A DNA stretch of 36,724 nucleotides, taken from contig CANAXT010000010.1 of assembly GCA_947365915.1 (NCBI GenBank), positions 1-36,724 on the forward strand, read 5' to 3'. Positions 1 through 9,418 of the stretch are shown one piece after another (position 1 is the first letter of the stretch; each line of letters opens with the position of its first letter). The DNA comes from an uncultured Mycoplasmatota bacterium. GTDB taxonomy: Bacteria > Bacillota_I > Bacilli_A > RF39 > UBA660. Position numbers and translations under genes: made by a program. Under the pieces are notes generated by a model. The model saw nothing but the letters and a program-made list of their open reading frames with translations, did not search any database and had not been told where the DNA came from.

Positions 1-562
1 CCAATTTATTTTCATTTAATATTTTATAAGCTTCATATAAAATATAGTTAAAATCTATCATTCTATTTTTTAATAATTCAGAATAATAATCATTTACATA
101 ATCCCTATATCTTATTTCCTTTATTTGACCAGAAATATCAAAAGTATAATCAATATAATAATCATTTTCTAAATTATATTTATCAAATAATTTATCTTTT
201 ATTTTTCTTGAATCATCTTCACCTATTATTGAAAAAGGTTTAGATAATACTTTAGAAAATCTACTATATTTTCTAATAATAAAATCCAAGCAAAATTTAT
301 GAATAGTTCCTATCCAAATATTATCAGGTATAAAACCAACCTGTTTTAAAATTCTATCCTGCATTTCATCTGCACCTCTATTTGTATAGGTAATAGCAAT
401 TATATTCCTTACATCATTTTCGTCAAATTCATAAAGAATCTTATTAGTAAGTGTCCGTGTTTTTCCACTTCCTGGAATTGCAACTAATAAAATATTACCA
501 TCTGCTGTTATTGCATCAAATTGTCTATCGCTCAATTTTTGAAGAAATTTTTTATTTTTCAT
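1..562 (-). CDS. UvrD/Rep-like superfamily 1 helicase, GajB-like (partial, continues past the left window edge)
   Basis: Hand translation from the ATG at 562-560: MKNKKFLQKLSDRQFDAITADGNILLVAIPGSGKTRTLTNKILYEF...NIIAITYTNRGADEMQDRILKQVGF. It has Walker A (PGSGKT) and an SF1 motif Ia-like TYTNRGADEM. The start overlaps the end of the upstream OLD-family gene by 11 bp. Confidence 0.8.
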   Translation of the reverse strand, partial: MKNKKFLQKLSDRQFDAITADGNILLVAIPGSGKTRTLTNKILYEFDENDVRNIIAITYTNRGADEMQDRILKQVGFIPDNIWIGTIHKFCLDFIIRKYSRFSKVLSKPFSIIGEDDSRKIKDKLFDKYNLENDYYIDYTFDISGQIKEIRYRDYVNDYYSELLKNRMIDFNYILYEAYKILNENKL

Positions 563-2597
563 TATATAGACCTCTTATATAAAGCATAAAAGTATCAGTT
601 ATTTCATCTTCTTTGAGCCTTTCTTTTTCACAATATAATTTAACAATTTGATTATAGATTTTTTTATTATAGATATCTGAAGGGAAAAAATTTTTAAGTG
701 AATCAATTATGTAGTCTGGAATAATAAATTTTTTTATAGAATCTTTCCCTTGAGATTTTAACCATTCAATAAAGTCTAAAGCAAGCCACCCTTTTCCAAG
801 ATTCTTTGCAACAAGTAGAATTCTTCTAAATTTAATCGTTTTATCTGTATTTTCATGTAATTCTTTTAAAATTCTGTCAACATCTCTAGTGTATATTTTA
901 CGGTCTTTTACATATTTTGCAAATAATTCTATATTATTAGAATATAACTCTATCTCAAAAGTATAATCATTAGTATAAATATTAACAAATTCATTATTTA
1001 AATGAATAAAATTCAATTTGTCTACTCTATTTTTGCTTAACTTTTCTGCTTCACTATTTATTAAATCAAAAGATTTGTCCAAATCAGTTAAAATAGAACA
1101 TTTTTTGCGCAATCTTTCTTTATTAAACAATTTAGACATCTTTTCAAAAAAACAATTGTCCATAGAAATCAAGCTTATACCATAAGCATTTAAATCAAAT
1201 CCGTATTTCAATTTTAGTATGTTATCAATAAATATTAACTCTGCATCTCCTTCAACTAGCATCACACTTTTAGAGAATAAAATTGGAGATCTAACAGAAT
1301 CTAAATATCGTTCTAGATATCTAATTTCATCTTCTTTCAATTGATTTGAAGGAGAATATATTTCACAACTTTTTTCACCTTTTTTTCCCAAAACAATCAT
1401 TGAAGATATATTACATGATTCTGATATATGCACCGAGTGCGTTGATAACATTATTTGGGTATTCAAAGTTTTCCCAATACCACTAAAAAAAGTCTGTTGT
1501 AAATGTTTATGTAAATGAGATTCTGGCTCTTCAATTATCAGTAAATTAAATAATCTTTTAGTATGGCCCATAAAATAATTATTTTGAAGCATTTTTAATG
1601 CAAAATATATAATATTATTTTCACCCAAACTTTTGTTATATAAATCTATTAAATGATTTTCCACTTTTCCCTTTAAAGTAAAATATTTTATAATTTTATT
1701 TTTGTCTTCTGGCACAGAAACATCTAGAAACATATCTCCAGAAAAAGATGAACCTACTGTGTTATTCATCATTCCAAAAATCTCATCTGTTAGTTTGGTA
1801 AACTCTTCTATATTTTTTAACTGGTCATTTATTGTATTAAAATTTTGTTTTATCGTGCTCCATTTTGTTTCGTCAATATTTTCAGATATTGATCCCAGCA
1901 TCTTTTCAAAAAAATTTCCATCCTTTATCAATTCAGAATTAACATCACGAATTGCAGGAATAAATGTAACATTTATAAACTTAGTCAATTCAAAGTCATC
2001 TTTGTCACCAATTTGAGTTGAGTCTTCTTGAACATCATCAGGGCTTGGAAAAATATAATTATCAAAATCCCCAATGATTTTTTTGTAAGTTTCATCATCT
2101 ATAAAGTCAAAAATAGTACCAACAGTCCTCTTTACCTCGTAATCATTTCTTATATCTATGTTATTTATAAATTCTTCTAATTGCATTTTTTTTAAAATTT
2201 TTTCTTCTGCATCTTCTATTTCTAAATATTCTTTTGATAAAGTATATAAATTATTTCTTACAATTCTATTTGGTCTAAAAATTAAAGTATAAATAGCTTC
2301 GTTTTCTTCATTTGCATTAAAACTAACAGCTTCTGGAATTTCTTCAGAATTAGGAATATCTTTAAAATATACGCTAATAATTATCCAATGACCATTCGGT
2401 TTATCTAACTCATATGAAAAATCATTTTCTTCTAAAAAATGTCTATTATTTCTATCTAATAATTGTCTAAGTGCATAAAATAAATTTGTTTTTCCAGTTC
2501 CATTTTCACCTATAATTGTTATTACATCGCTTTCTAAATTAATAGAACATTTATAAAAATTTTTATAGTTTCTTATTTTTAATTTACTAATATACAT
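552..2597 (-). CDS. OLD-family ATP-dependent endonuclease (ABC-type ATPase + TOPRIM), GajA-like
   Basis: N-terminal IGENGTGKTNLFYALRQLL (Walker A), LLIIEEPESHLHKHLQQ (Walker B), LSTHS, then a TOPRIM-like SVMLVEGDAELIFI...ILTDLDKSFD. Followed by an overlapping UvrD-like gene. Confidence 0.85.
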   Translation of the reverse strand: MYISKLKIRNYKNFYKCSINLESDVITIIGENGTGKTNLFYALRQLLDRNNRHFLEENDFSYELDKPNGHWIIISVYFKDIPNSEEIPEAVSFNANEENEAIYTLIFRPNRIVRNNLYTLSKEYLEIEDAEEKILKKMQLEEFINNIDIRNDYEVKRTVGTIFDFIDDETYKKIIGDFDNYIFPSPDDVQEDSTQIGDKDDFELTKFINVTFIPAIRDVNSELIKDGNFFEKMLGSISENIDETKWSTIKQNFNTINDQLKNIEEFTKLTDEIFGMMNNTVGSSFSGDMFLDVSVPEDKNKIIKYFTLKGKVENHLIDLYNKSLGENNIIYFALKMLQNNYFMGHTKRLFNLLIIEEPESHLHKHLQQTFFSGIGKTLNTQIMLSTHSVHISESCNISSMIVLGKKGEKSCEIYSPSNQLKEDEIRYLERYLDSVRSPILFSKSVMLVEGDAELIFIDNILKLKYGFDLNAYGISLISMDNCFFEKMSKLFNKERLRKKCSILTDLDKSFDLINSEAEKLSKNRVDKLNFIHLNNEFVNIYTNDYTFEIELYSNNIELFAKYVKDRKIYTRDVDRILKELHENTDKTIKFRRILLVAKNLGKGWLALDFIEWLKSQGKDSIKKFIIPDYIIDSLKNFFPSDIYNKKIYNQIVKLYCEKERLKEDEITDTFMLYIRGLYNEK

Positions 2598-2850
2598 AAT
2601 ACTTCACTTCCAAACAAAAAAGTATATTTAACTTTATAAATATACTTATTATCGATATTATATCATTTTTTTCAACATTAGAAAATAACTAGTAAATATT
2701 TTTTAGCTTTAATTGTTATACATTCGTTACACAATGATCATCGCCTCCTGAAGACAGCATGTAATTAATATATTTCATTTTACAATCAACCATTACTAAC
2801 AAAAATATTCACCAAACACAAAAAATTACAAACTAGTAAATCTCCCACAT

Positions 2851-3591
2851 CTAATAATCACTATAATTAACCGCATTAATCTTCTCACCATTTCTAGCAA
2901 TATCATAAAGCATTAAACACCTTGAAAAATTACTACTACTAGTATACTTATGATGCTTTATAAAATCTTTCAACCACTTATTATTTCCATTAAAAATACA
3001 AGGAAGTCCAGTACCAAACCATATTCCATCATAAACAATAATACGATTATAAATATATAATTCACGTCCCTCATTCAATTTACCAAGACTACTCATCGAA
3101 ATATCAATTATTTTATACTTCTTCTTTGTAAAAACATCCTGATAAGTCACATACCCATTTACATTATCATAACCTATTACTTTAAATAATCCAACAATCG
3201 AATCATTCATAGCATAAAACATTTTTACCTTTTCCTGTGACTTAAATTTCTTCTTCTGAATATATATTTCAGTTAAAGACGGAAACTTATTATGAGTTTT
3301 ATACATAAATAACTCGTTAAAAATCACCGCGTCATTGAGTTCTTGATTATCTAAAAATATCTCTAAACCTTTCGTTTCTCTTCGTACATCAAAAACAATA
3401 CGATCAAAATATTCATCAATAGGTAACTTACCACTATCAATATAGTTCACCATAATCTCTAACACACTAGAATGTATTTTCCGAGCTCTATAATACTTTT
3501 TTATATGATCTTTACGATTCAAAAATAAATTTCTATTTAAATTCACTATAAAATTAATTGCCTCTTCCTGACTATCAAAAAAATTACCCAT
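2851..3591 (-). CDS. Hypothetical protein, 246 aa, with C-terminal 'RIIVYDGIWFGTG' motif
   Basis: Intact ORF, 12 nt downstream of the pRiA4b-like gene on the same strand. No family recognised with confidence. Confidence 0.6.
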   Translation of the reverse strand: MGNFFDSQEEAINFIVNLNRNLFLNRKDHIKKYYRARKIHSSVLEIMVNYIDSGKLPIDEYFDRIVFDVRRETKGLEIFLDNQELNDAVIFNELFMYKTHNKFPSLTEIYIQKKKFKSQEKVKMFYAMNDSIVGLFKVIGYDNVNGYVTYQDVFTKKKYKIIDISMSSLGKLNEGRELYIYNRIIVYDGIWFGTGLPCIFNGNNKWLKDFIKHHKYTSSSNFSRCLMLYDIARNGEKINAVNYSDY

Positions 3592-3603
3592 ATTCCCATC
3601 TAC

Positions 3604-4200
3604 TTATCCTTTGACCTCATAGCCATTCTTAATTTCTAAAACTAATCCTTTTAAATTTTTATTATTTGTTTTTATATTAAACTTACGATAATCATATTTT
3701 TCACACTTCTCATATCCAGGCGTAACATAATGATCAGAATACCCCTTTTCATCAATATCATCAACAATTGCCTTTAACTGAAAATCACTAATATCATCAA
3801 GCATTCCACGTCCCGCTCCATCAACAATATATGGATAAAGATGTCCATCATATTCACCCATATCTCGAGAACCCAAATAAGTAATTTTAAAAGTCGTAGT
3901 AGAACCCATATCATAATCCATTTCCATAACATCATTCTCTGTTAAACCAATACTTCCCAATGTCGTTACTACTGCGTTCACAGGTGGAATTTTACTATGA
4001 TTATCCTCAATACAAACCCAACAATCATAAACCTTACCATGAAACTTTATATGATACAAATGATACGCAAGAGAATCAAACGTTGCAAGTATCGTATACG
4101 CCAAATCAGCAACCGTTCTCCGATCTGTAATTTCAATTACCCTCCATATTTTATCCTCTAATCCTTCAATTCCAACTCTAAAAGTCAATACTTTAGCCAT
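3604..4200 (-). CDS. Plasmid pRiA4b ORF-3-like family protein
   Basis: VLTFRVGIEGLEDKIWRVIEITDRRTVADLAYTILATFDSLAYHLYHIKFHGKVY and GDGWxH-like downstream spacing fit the pRiA4b ORF-3 fold. The track starts at 4215 (MEVLSM...), but ATGGAGGTGTTATCAATG contains a GGAGGTG ribosome-binding site, so the start is probably MAKVL at 4200. Confidence 0.7.
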   Translation of the reverse strand: MAKVLTFRVGIEGLEDKIWRVIEITDRRTVADLAYTILATFDSLAYHLYHIKFHGKVYDCWVCIEDNHSKIPPVNAVVTTLGSIGLTENDVMEMDYDMGSTTTFKITYLGSRDMGEYDGHLYPYIVDGAGRGMLDDISDFQLKAIVDDIDEKGYSDHYVTPGYEKCEKYDYRKFNIKTNNKNLKGLVLEIKNGYEVKG

Positions 4201-4268
4201 TGATAACACCTCCATTTTAATCTCATTTATTTCCTGGCTTTCTAATATTCACATACAATAAATTCAAT

Positions 4269-5921
4269 TTATAATCCCCTCAACTCATCCTGCATTGCAG
4301 GCCGATTCCGATATTGCAAACGAATTTCTGACAATAACTTCTCATATAAAACCTTACTATGTTTCATCTCCTTAATATGTCTCAAATCCGAAGCCAACTT
4401 TCTATATAAATTTCTATTATTCGCTACCTTCGCAAACTCCCTACAACGATCCAAATAAATCCCAATCAGTTCCTGATTATATTTCGGTAACAAATACGTT
4501 TCATAACGAACAATAACATCCATTTCTTTATCTTTTACAACAGAATAAATATCATCATACATTTTTTCCTCAATATAAATATTCAAAATATGATAAAAAT
4601 ATATATCTTTCTCTTTTAACACCTTATCAATAATCTTCTGCCTTTCCACTAACCATTCCTTACGAGAATAAAGCTTCTTAATTTTTTTATAAACTTCAAT
4701 ATTATACTTACTCAAATCATATAATAACTGATATAAAATCTGTTTATATTCTTCCATCATATTCAACTCAAAATAAATATCACTTAACTTAAAAGCATAA
4801 CGAGCATCATTAACAGAACCCGTTTCTTCCAAACGATCCTTCAATAACTGAATTGCTTTATCTCCATCTTTTATCCTCATATATTCATCCACTAACCTAA
4901 AACAAACATCATAATCAAACGAATATTCCTCTAACAATTCCAAAATCTTTTCCTGATGATTTCCTATATCATATATAGAAACCAAATAATCAACATAATA
5001 CTTTCTATGCCAACAATACTCATCATTTTTACGCATCTTTAAAAGATGAACCAAATGTTGTTCAATTTTTTCTAAATACACCTTACCATCAATATAATAA
5101 CGAAATAACTCATATAGTTCAATTCCATAATTAGATAAATAATCTGTCATCGTCTCATGAAAAATATATTGTAAAATATCAAGCGACAATTTCTCATCTT
5201 TCTCTAACACCTGATCTAAAATACGTTCGATTATTTGAATACAACTATCCGCAACATCACCAGTAGAACCATCCGAATCATCAATATCCGTATTTGGAAT
5301 CGTCTCTAATATACTAGTAGCAACATCAAAAGCAAGCTCATAATGATCATGACTAACAAGCGCCTCCACTTCCTCAGTAATTTGAGACATCGCATTCACA
5401 TAATCCCAAGCTTCCTGATAATCAATAAAACCATCCCTACCACCACTAGACCGAATCGCATCATATATTTTCTTTCGATACTGAGCGAGTGTTAAAACAG
5501 GAAACAAATGATGAAACTTTAACCGAAATTGATCATAAATATGCTCATCACTCTCTAATAACTTCACTAAAAAATCTTCTAAATCCTGCTTATCAATCTG
5601 TCTCAAAATACCACGAATCTCCTGTTTTTTACTTTGATAAATACCAGAGCATTCTTCAATATCATGCTCTTCTAAATAATATAATAAAGCCGCTATATGT
5701 TTACAATAAAGTCCTTCACTCGCATACGGACAACTACAACCAGCTTCCATTAAATCATGATCTTCAAGATAAACAAAAACCTGATAAACACTTGTCCCAC
5801 TAACTTTAGCTACAATGACATCTCCTTCTTCATGAACATTTTCTACCAACCCTTGTTTATAATATTCATACCCTCTAGAAAGTATCTTTTCTTCAAATTC
5901 ATCTTTATAATTAATTCTCAT
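4269..5921 (-). CDS. SWIM zinc-finger domain protein
   Basis: 550 aa with AGCSCPYASEGLYCKHIAALLYYLEEHD (CxC...CxH SWIM motif) and a long helical, TPR-like C-terminal region. Confidence 0.8.
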   Translation of the reverse strand: MRINYKDEFEEKILSRGYEYYKQGLVENVHEEGDVIVAKVSGTSVYQVFVYLEDHDLMEAGCSCPYASEGLYCKHIAALLYYLEEHDIEECSGIYQSKKQEIRGILRQIDKQDLEDFLVKLLESDEHIYDQFRLKFHHLFPVLTLAQYRKKIYDAIRSSGGRDGFIDYQEAWDYVNAMSQITEEVEALVSHDHYELAFDVATSILETIPNTDIDDSDGSTGDVADSCIQIIERILDQVLEKDEKLSLDILQYIFHETMTDYLSNYGIELYELFRYYIDGKVYLEKIEQHLVHLLKMRKNDEYCWHRKYYVDYLVSIYDIGNHQEKILELLEEYSFDYDVCFRLVDEYMRIKDGDKAIQLLKDRLEETGSVNDARYAFKLSDIYFELNMMEEYKQILYQLLYDLSKYNIEVYKKIKKLYSRKEWLVERQKIIDKVLKEKDIYFYHILNIYIEEKMYDDIYSVVKDKEMDVIVRYETYLLPKYNQELIGIYLDRCREFAKVANNRNLYRKLASDLRHIKEMKHSKVLYEKLLSEIRLQYRNRPAMQDELRGL

Positions 5922-6213
5922 CTTTTATATACTTCTTTATTAGCTCTTGAGCCAATAATTCTCCTTCCTTCGTTAACGTAACTGATTTATTTCTATGTTT
6001 GCCATCAAACAAATATCCCTGATCAGTTAGCGCATTTAATGCATCAAAAGAATACCCCTTCCAACTATGCTTTAAAACTGTTTTTTCCACTTGATCATCT
6101 TGATCGAAATAATAACCCTCTTCATTCCAAGCAGTTAAATAAAGTAATAATAGTGTTAATTCTTCTATCTGTTTATCCATTCTTCCATTCACAACCTTTC
6201 TTCTTATATCCAT
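5911..6213 (-). CDS. DUF6429-like small protein
   Basis: EELTLLLLYLTAWNEEGY...SWKGYSFDALNALTDQGYLFDGKHRNKSVTLTKEGELLAQEL looks like the DUF6429/winged-helix-like family. It overlaps the SWIM gene start by 11 bp. Translation may begin at the internal Met (6180). Confidence 0.55.
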   Translation of the reverse strand: MDIRRKVVNGRMDKQIEELTLLLLYLTAWNEEGYYFDQDDQVEKTVLKHSWKGYSFDALNALTDQGYLFDGKHRNKSVTLTKEGELLAQELIKKYIKDEN

Positions 6214-6374
6214 TGTAATACAATAATTTCGTTTTGTCTAACATACGAAATAATATAATAAATTTAAACCATATTAAAACTATGAATTTTTCATCATAGT
6301 TTCGTTAATTCATTTAGCATGCCACAAATTTTATCTTCCTTGCGATTTCCCTTTTTAAATTCATCCAAACCTCA

Positions 6375-7910
6375 CTACAAATGATAATACTTCATAAGCG
6401 AATCATATTCCTTTTCAACCATTTCGTCAAAATTACTCCCCATTTTTACAGCCATTCCAAGTAACATCCCATCGTAAACTAAATTCCCTTTAAATGGAAT
6501 AATAGAAGTAATCGCAACATGTGGTAACTCATCATATGGAATAATATTATCAATATTATCATTAATACCTTTTACCATATAGATTCGATCTTGCTTCATA
6601 AAAGCAGTATATTCTAACTCATATCTAGCGATAATAAATAAACCTCGAATTCCTTTTTGAAACTCGTTTGCGATATTCAATTCCTCCCCATTAAATTTAT
6701 ATGGATTAGACAAACAAAATTCTGATGTAATTACATCTTTGTTTTCCCAATATTTATCCACAATATCTTTAATTTCCATTGGATCAATCCCATTACGACG
6801 ATATATTTTAATATGATCATTAATATTATATTTTTGATTCGTAAATTCTAACAACCCAAAATAAATTTTATAAAATAATTTTGCATCCGATTTTGATAAA
6901 CAAGCATCTTGCTGTCTCACATATCTTTGTGCCTTCTGAACTTGCAAACGCACTTGCTTTTCCTTAATTTTTCTAGCTTCATTCGGTGTATAGCCATTTA
7001 GTGCTCCTGATGGCATCTCATCCACAGCTTCATCTAAAATCTTAAAAAACTGAGTTAAATCAACATGCTCGAGCGCTGGAACACTCTTAATAGACTCCTT
7101 CAAAGACGTACGATCTATATTTAACATAGCATAATCCCGAATTAATTCAAGCGCTGAAAACCAAAAGAAAGGCAACTGTTTCAATTCGTCCAAAAACCTT
7201 TTAATCTTAGGATTATGAATATCAAAATCATGATAAAACAATGTTTTAAATAGTTTAAGATCTATTTTTTGAGTTCCTACTAATCCTTGCTTTCTTCTTT
7301 CTTCCTCTAATTCATCTGCTATCCCATAATAATCCTGAAAAATCGCAATTGGAATATTTTCACCAAAATGCTCTATATCTCTATTAACAACAAACACATA
7401 ATAACAAAATACCTTATCACTTAACATATGATTCCATATGACTTCAGAAGATATTCCTGTAATTTCTGAAGCAAACTGACACACTGTAGGTAATAACGCT
7501 GAACCTTGAATTTTACAATACCCTACCAATAACTCATTCAAATCATCGATTTTCTTCTTTTCACTCCACTTTACTCTTTTTAAAGCTTCTCTAACTTTAT
7601 CAATCATTTCTTCAGGTACCTGAAACTCTTTACCATAATCATAAGCAAGTAAGAATTTATGCCTTAAAGTATCTTTTTCCCAATCATATTTATCATCTAA
7701 AACTGGCTCTTGATTTAATACTTTTTTCAAATATTTTAACTCTCTAGTTGTACAAATACCAACAATATGATCTGGGTTATCATAAACTTTATATATTGCA
7801 TCTAACATTTTAACCTTGGTTATTTTTTCATAATCCTTAAAATCTTGTACAATTCTTGTATATTGCTCATATACATATTCTTTTTTAAATTCATTTATTT
7901 CTTCATACAT
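6375..7910 (-). CDS. Hypothetical protein, 511 aa, mostly helical, with C-terminal 'IIPFKGNLVYDGMLLG' motif
   Basis: Intact long ORF. The C-terminal YDG motif resembles that of the 246-aa ORF nearby. Family not recognised with certainty. Confidence 0.6.
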   Translation of the reverse strand: MYEEINEFKKEYVYEQYTRIVQDFKDYEKITKVKMLDAIYKVYDNPDHIVGICTTRELKYLKKVLNQEPVLDDKYDWEKDTLRHKFLLAYDYGKEFQVPEEMIDKVREALKRVKWSEKKKIDDLNELLVGYCKIQGSALLPTVCQFASEITGISSEVIWNHMLSDKVFCYYVFVVNRDIEHFGENIPIAIFQDYYGIADELEEERRKQGLVGTQKIDLKLFKTLFYHDFDIHNPKIKRFLDELKQLPFFWFSALELIRDYAMLNIDRTSLKESIKSVPALEHVDLTQFFKILDEAVDEMPSGALNGYTPNEARKIKEKQVRLQVQKAQRYVRQQDACLSKSDAKLFYKIYFGLLEFTNQKYNINDHIKIYRRNGIDPMEIKDIVDKYWENKDVITSEFCLSNPYKFNGEELNIANEFQKGIRGLFIIARYELEYTAFMKQDRIYMVKGINDNIDNIIPYDELPHVAITSIIPFKGNLVYDGMLLGMAVKMGSNFDEMVEKEYDSLMKYYHL

Positions 7911-7939
7911 CTTCTATACTATTACTCCAATCAATATCA

Positions 7940-9202
7940 TTAATTTTTTAGCGTTCCAATAGATACAACATAAATATAATCTTCTCTTTTATAAGAATAA
8001 TCTGCTCCAGTTAAAATCATTAAAAATGATGGTTCACCATATTTATCAGTATCCACTTTATCTTTAAATTTGTTTAAATTATTAGCAGCTTCTGGAATTT
8101 CACCAGCACCTAATTTTATTTCTATCGCCCCCCATTTTCCATCAGACATCTTTAAGATACAATCAACTTCAAAATCATTTTTATCTCTATAATATGATAA
8201 TGTTGCATCCATAGCATCTGCATATATTTTTAAATCTCTAATACACATATTTTCAAATATAAAACCAGTAAAATTTAAATCTTTAATTAAATCTTCTCTT
8301 TTTAAATTTAAAGAGGCAATAACTAGTGATGGATCTACCAGTTCTAATTTTGGTGAAACTCTTAATGGAGTTTTTGATCTTAAATTAAGATTGGTAGCAG
8401 GAATATATTCTAAAATATACAATTTTTCTAAAGTATTTAAATAATCATCTAAAGTCGGTCTAGAAACTTCATTGACAAATTCATTTTTTACATCATCCAA
8501 AATTGTTGTTTTACTAGTATTCGTTGATATATTTCTAGAAATACTTTTTAATACAGCACTCATTTTTGATAAATTTCTTTCTACACCATCTATTGTTTTT
8601 ATTTCCTCACTGAGTAAACTCTTAATATAATCCTTAGCTATTTTATATTTATTGTCACCAGATATATTAAGTGCCTCAGGCCATCCACCTCTTATCATCG
8701 CATTAATAAGACTATCAAAATCAAGATTAGAAACACCCTCAATATCCTTTCCATCAACAATATCACTTAAAGATACTTTTCCATTAGATTCACCAGACTC
8801 AAATAAAGACATAGGTCTCATTAATAATTTGGTAATTCTTCCTGTTCCTGTGTGCATAACACTATCTTCTAACGGTCTTGCTGAACTAGTTAATATATAT
8901 TGTCCTTTTAATCCTGTATGGTCGACATCAGTTCGAATAGAATCCCATACAACTGGATACATTTGCCATTCATCAAAAAGTTTTGGCTTTTCTCCTTCTA
9001 AAAATAATGATGGCTTCGTTTGATTCATTTTATCATATTGCATTTTCTTATCAGGATCTTGAAACTCTATATAACTTTTTGCTACTTGTCTTGCCGTCGT
9101 AGATTTCCCACACCATTTACATCCTTCAATTAATACAGCACCCATATATTCTAACTTATTTTGTAATAATCCATCAACAATTCTAGGTATATACTTTTCC
9201 AT
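7940..9202 (-). CDS. AAA-family ATPase with DUF4143-type C-terminal domain
   Basis: GAVLIEGCKWCGKSTTARQVAKSYIEFQDPDKK (Walker A), KPKLFDEWQMYPVVWDSIR, YILTSSARP, and C-terminal YRDKNDFEVDCILKMSDGKWGAIEIKLG. Confidence 0.88.
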   Translation of the reverse strand: MEKYIPRIVDGLLQNKLEYMGAVLIEGCKWCGKSTTARQVAKSYIEFQDPDKKMQYDKMNQTKPSLFLEGEKPKLFDEWQMYPVVWDSIRTDVDHTGLKGQYILTSSARPLEDSVMHTGTGRITKLLMRPMSLFESGESNGKVSLSDIVDGKDIEGVSNLDFDSLINAMIRGGWPEALNISGDNKYKIAKDYIKSLLSEEIKTIDGVERNLSKMSAVLKSISRNISTNTSKTTILDDVKNEFVNEVSRPTLDDYLNTLEKLYILEYIPATNLNLRSKTPLRVSPKLELVDPSLVIASLNLKREDLIKDLNFTGFIFENMCIRDLKIYADAMDATLSYYRDKNDFEVDCILKMSDGKWGAIEIKLGAGEIPEAANNLNKFKDKVDTDKYGEPSFLMILTGADYSYKREDYIYVVSIGTLKN

Positions 9203-9257
9203 TGTATCTCCTCCATTTATTAAATTATACTATATCGTTTTGTTTTTATAAATACTT

Positions 9258-9326
9258 TTTTACATTTTAGCCACATTTTATTTTACATTTTGGCTGTATT
9301 TCATTTTACGTTTTGGCTACAAATTA
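9258..9326. repeat. Three head-to-tail 23-bp degenerate repeats upstream of the AAA/DUF4143 gene
   Basis: 9258 TTTTACATTTTAGCCACATTTTA; 9281 TTTTACATTTTGGCTGTATTTCA; 9304 TTTTACGTTTTGGCTACAAATTA. The period is exactly 23 bp. A fourth, weaker match (ATACATTTTGACAACA) lies near 9377. Confidence 0.8.
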
Positions 9327-9393
9327 TTTTATATTTAACTAATAAAAAATTATACTCATTAAAATAAATATCATCATACATTTTGACAACAAA

Positions 9394-9416
9394 ACAAAAA
9401 AACGCAACCATGCGCT
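9394..9416 (-). terminator. Probable intrinsic terminator of der
   Basis: Minus strand reads AGCGCATGGTTGCGTTTTTTTG: a short stem (CGCA/TGCG extended by G-U and A-U) followed by a T-run. Confidence 0.5.
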
Positions 9417-9418
9417 CC

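Noticed and set aside
1702-2016. 104-aa plus-strand ORF within the OLD-family gene
   Set aside because: Antisense shadow of a strongly supported CDS.
9258-9326. Possible CRISPR array
   Set aside because: The 23-bp units are directly adjacent with no unique spacers, and no cas genes are present. They are tandem repeats rather than a CRISPR array.
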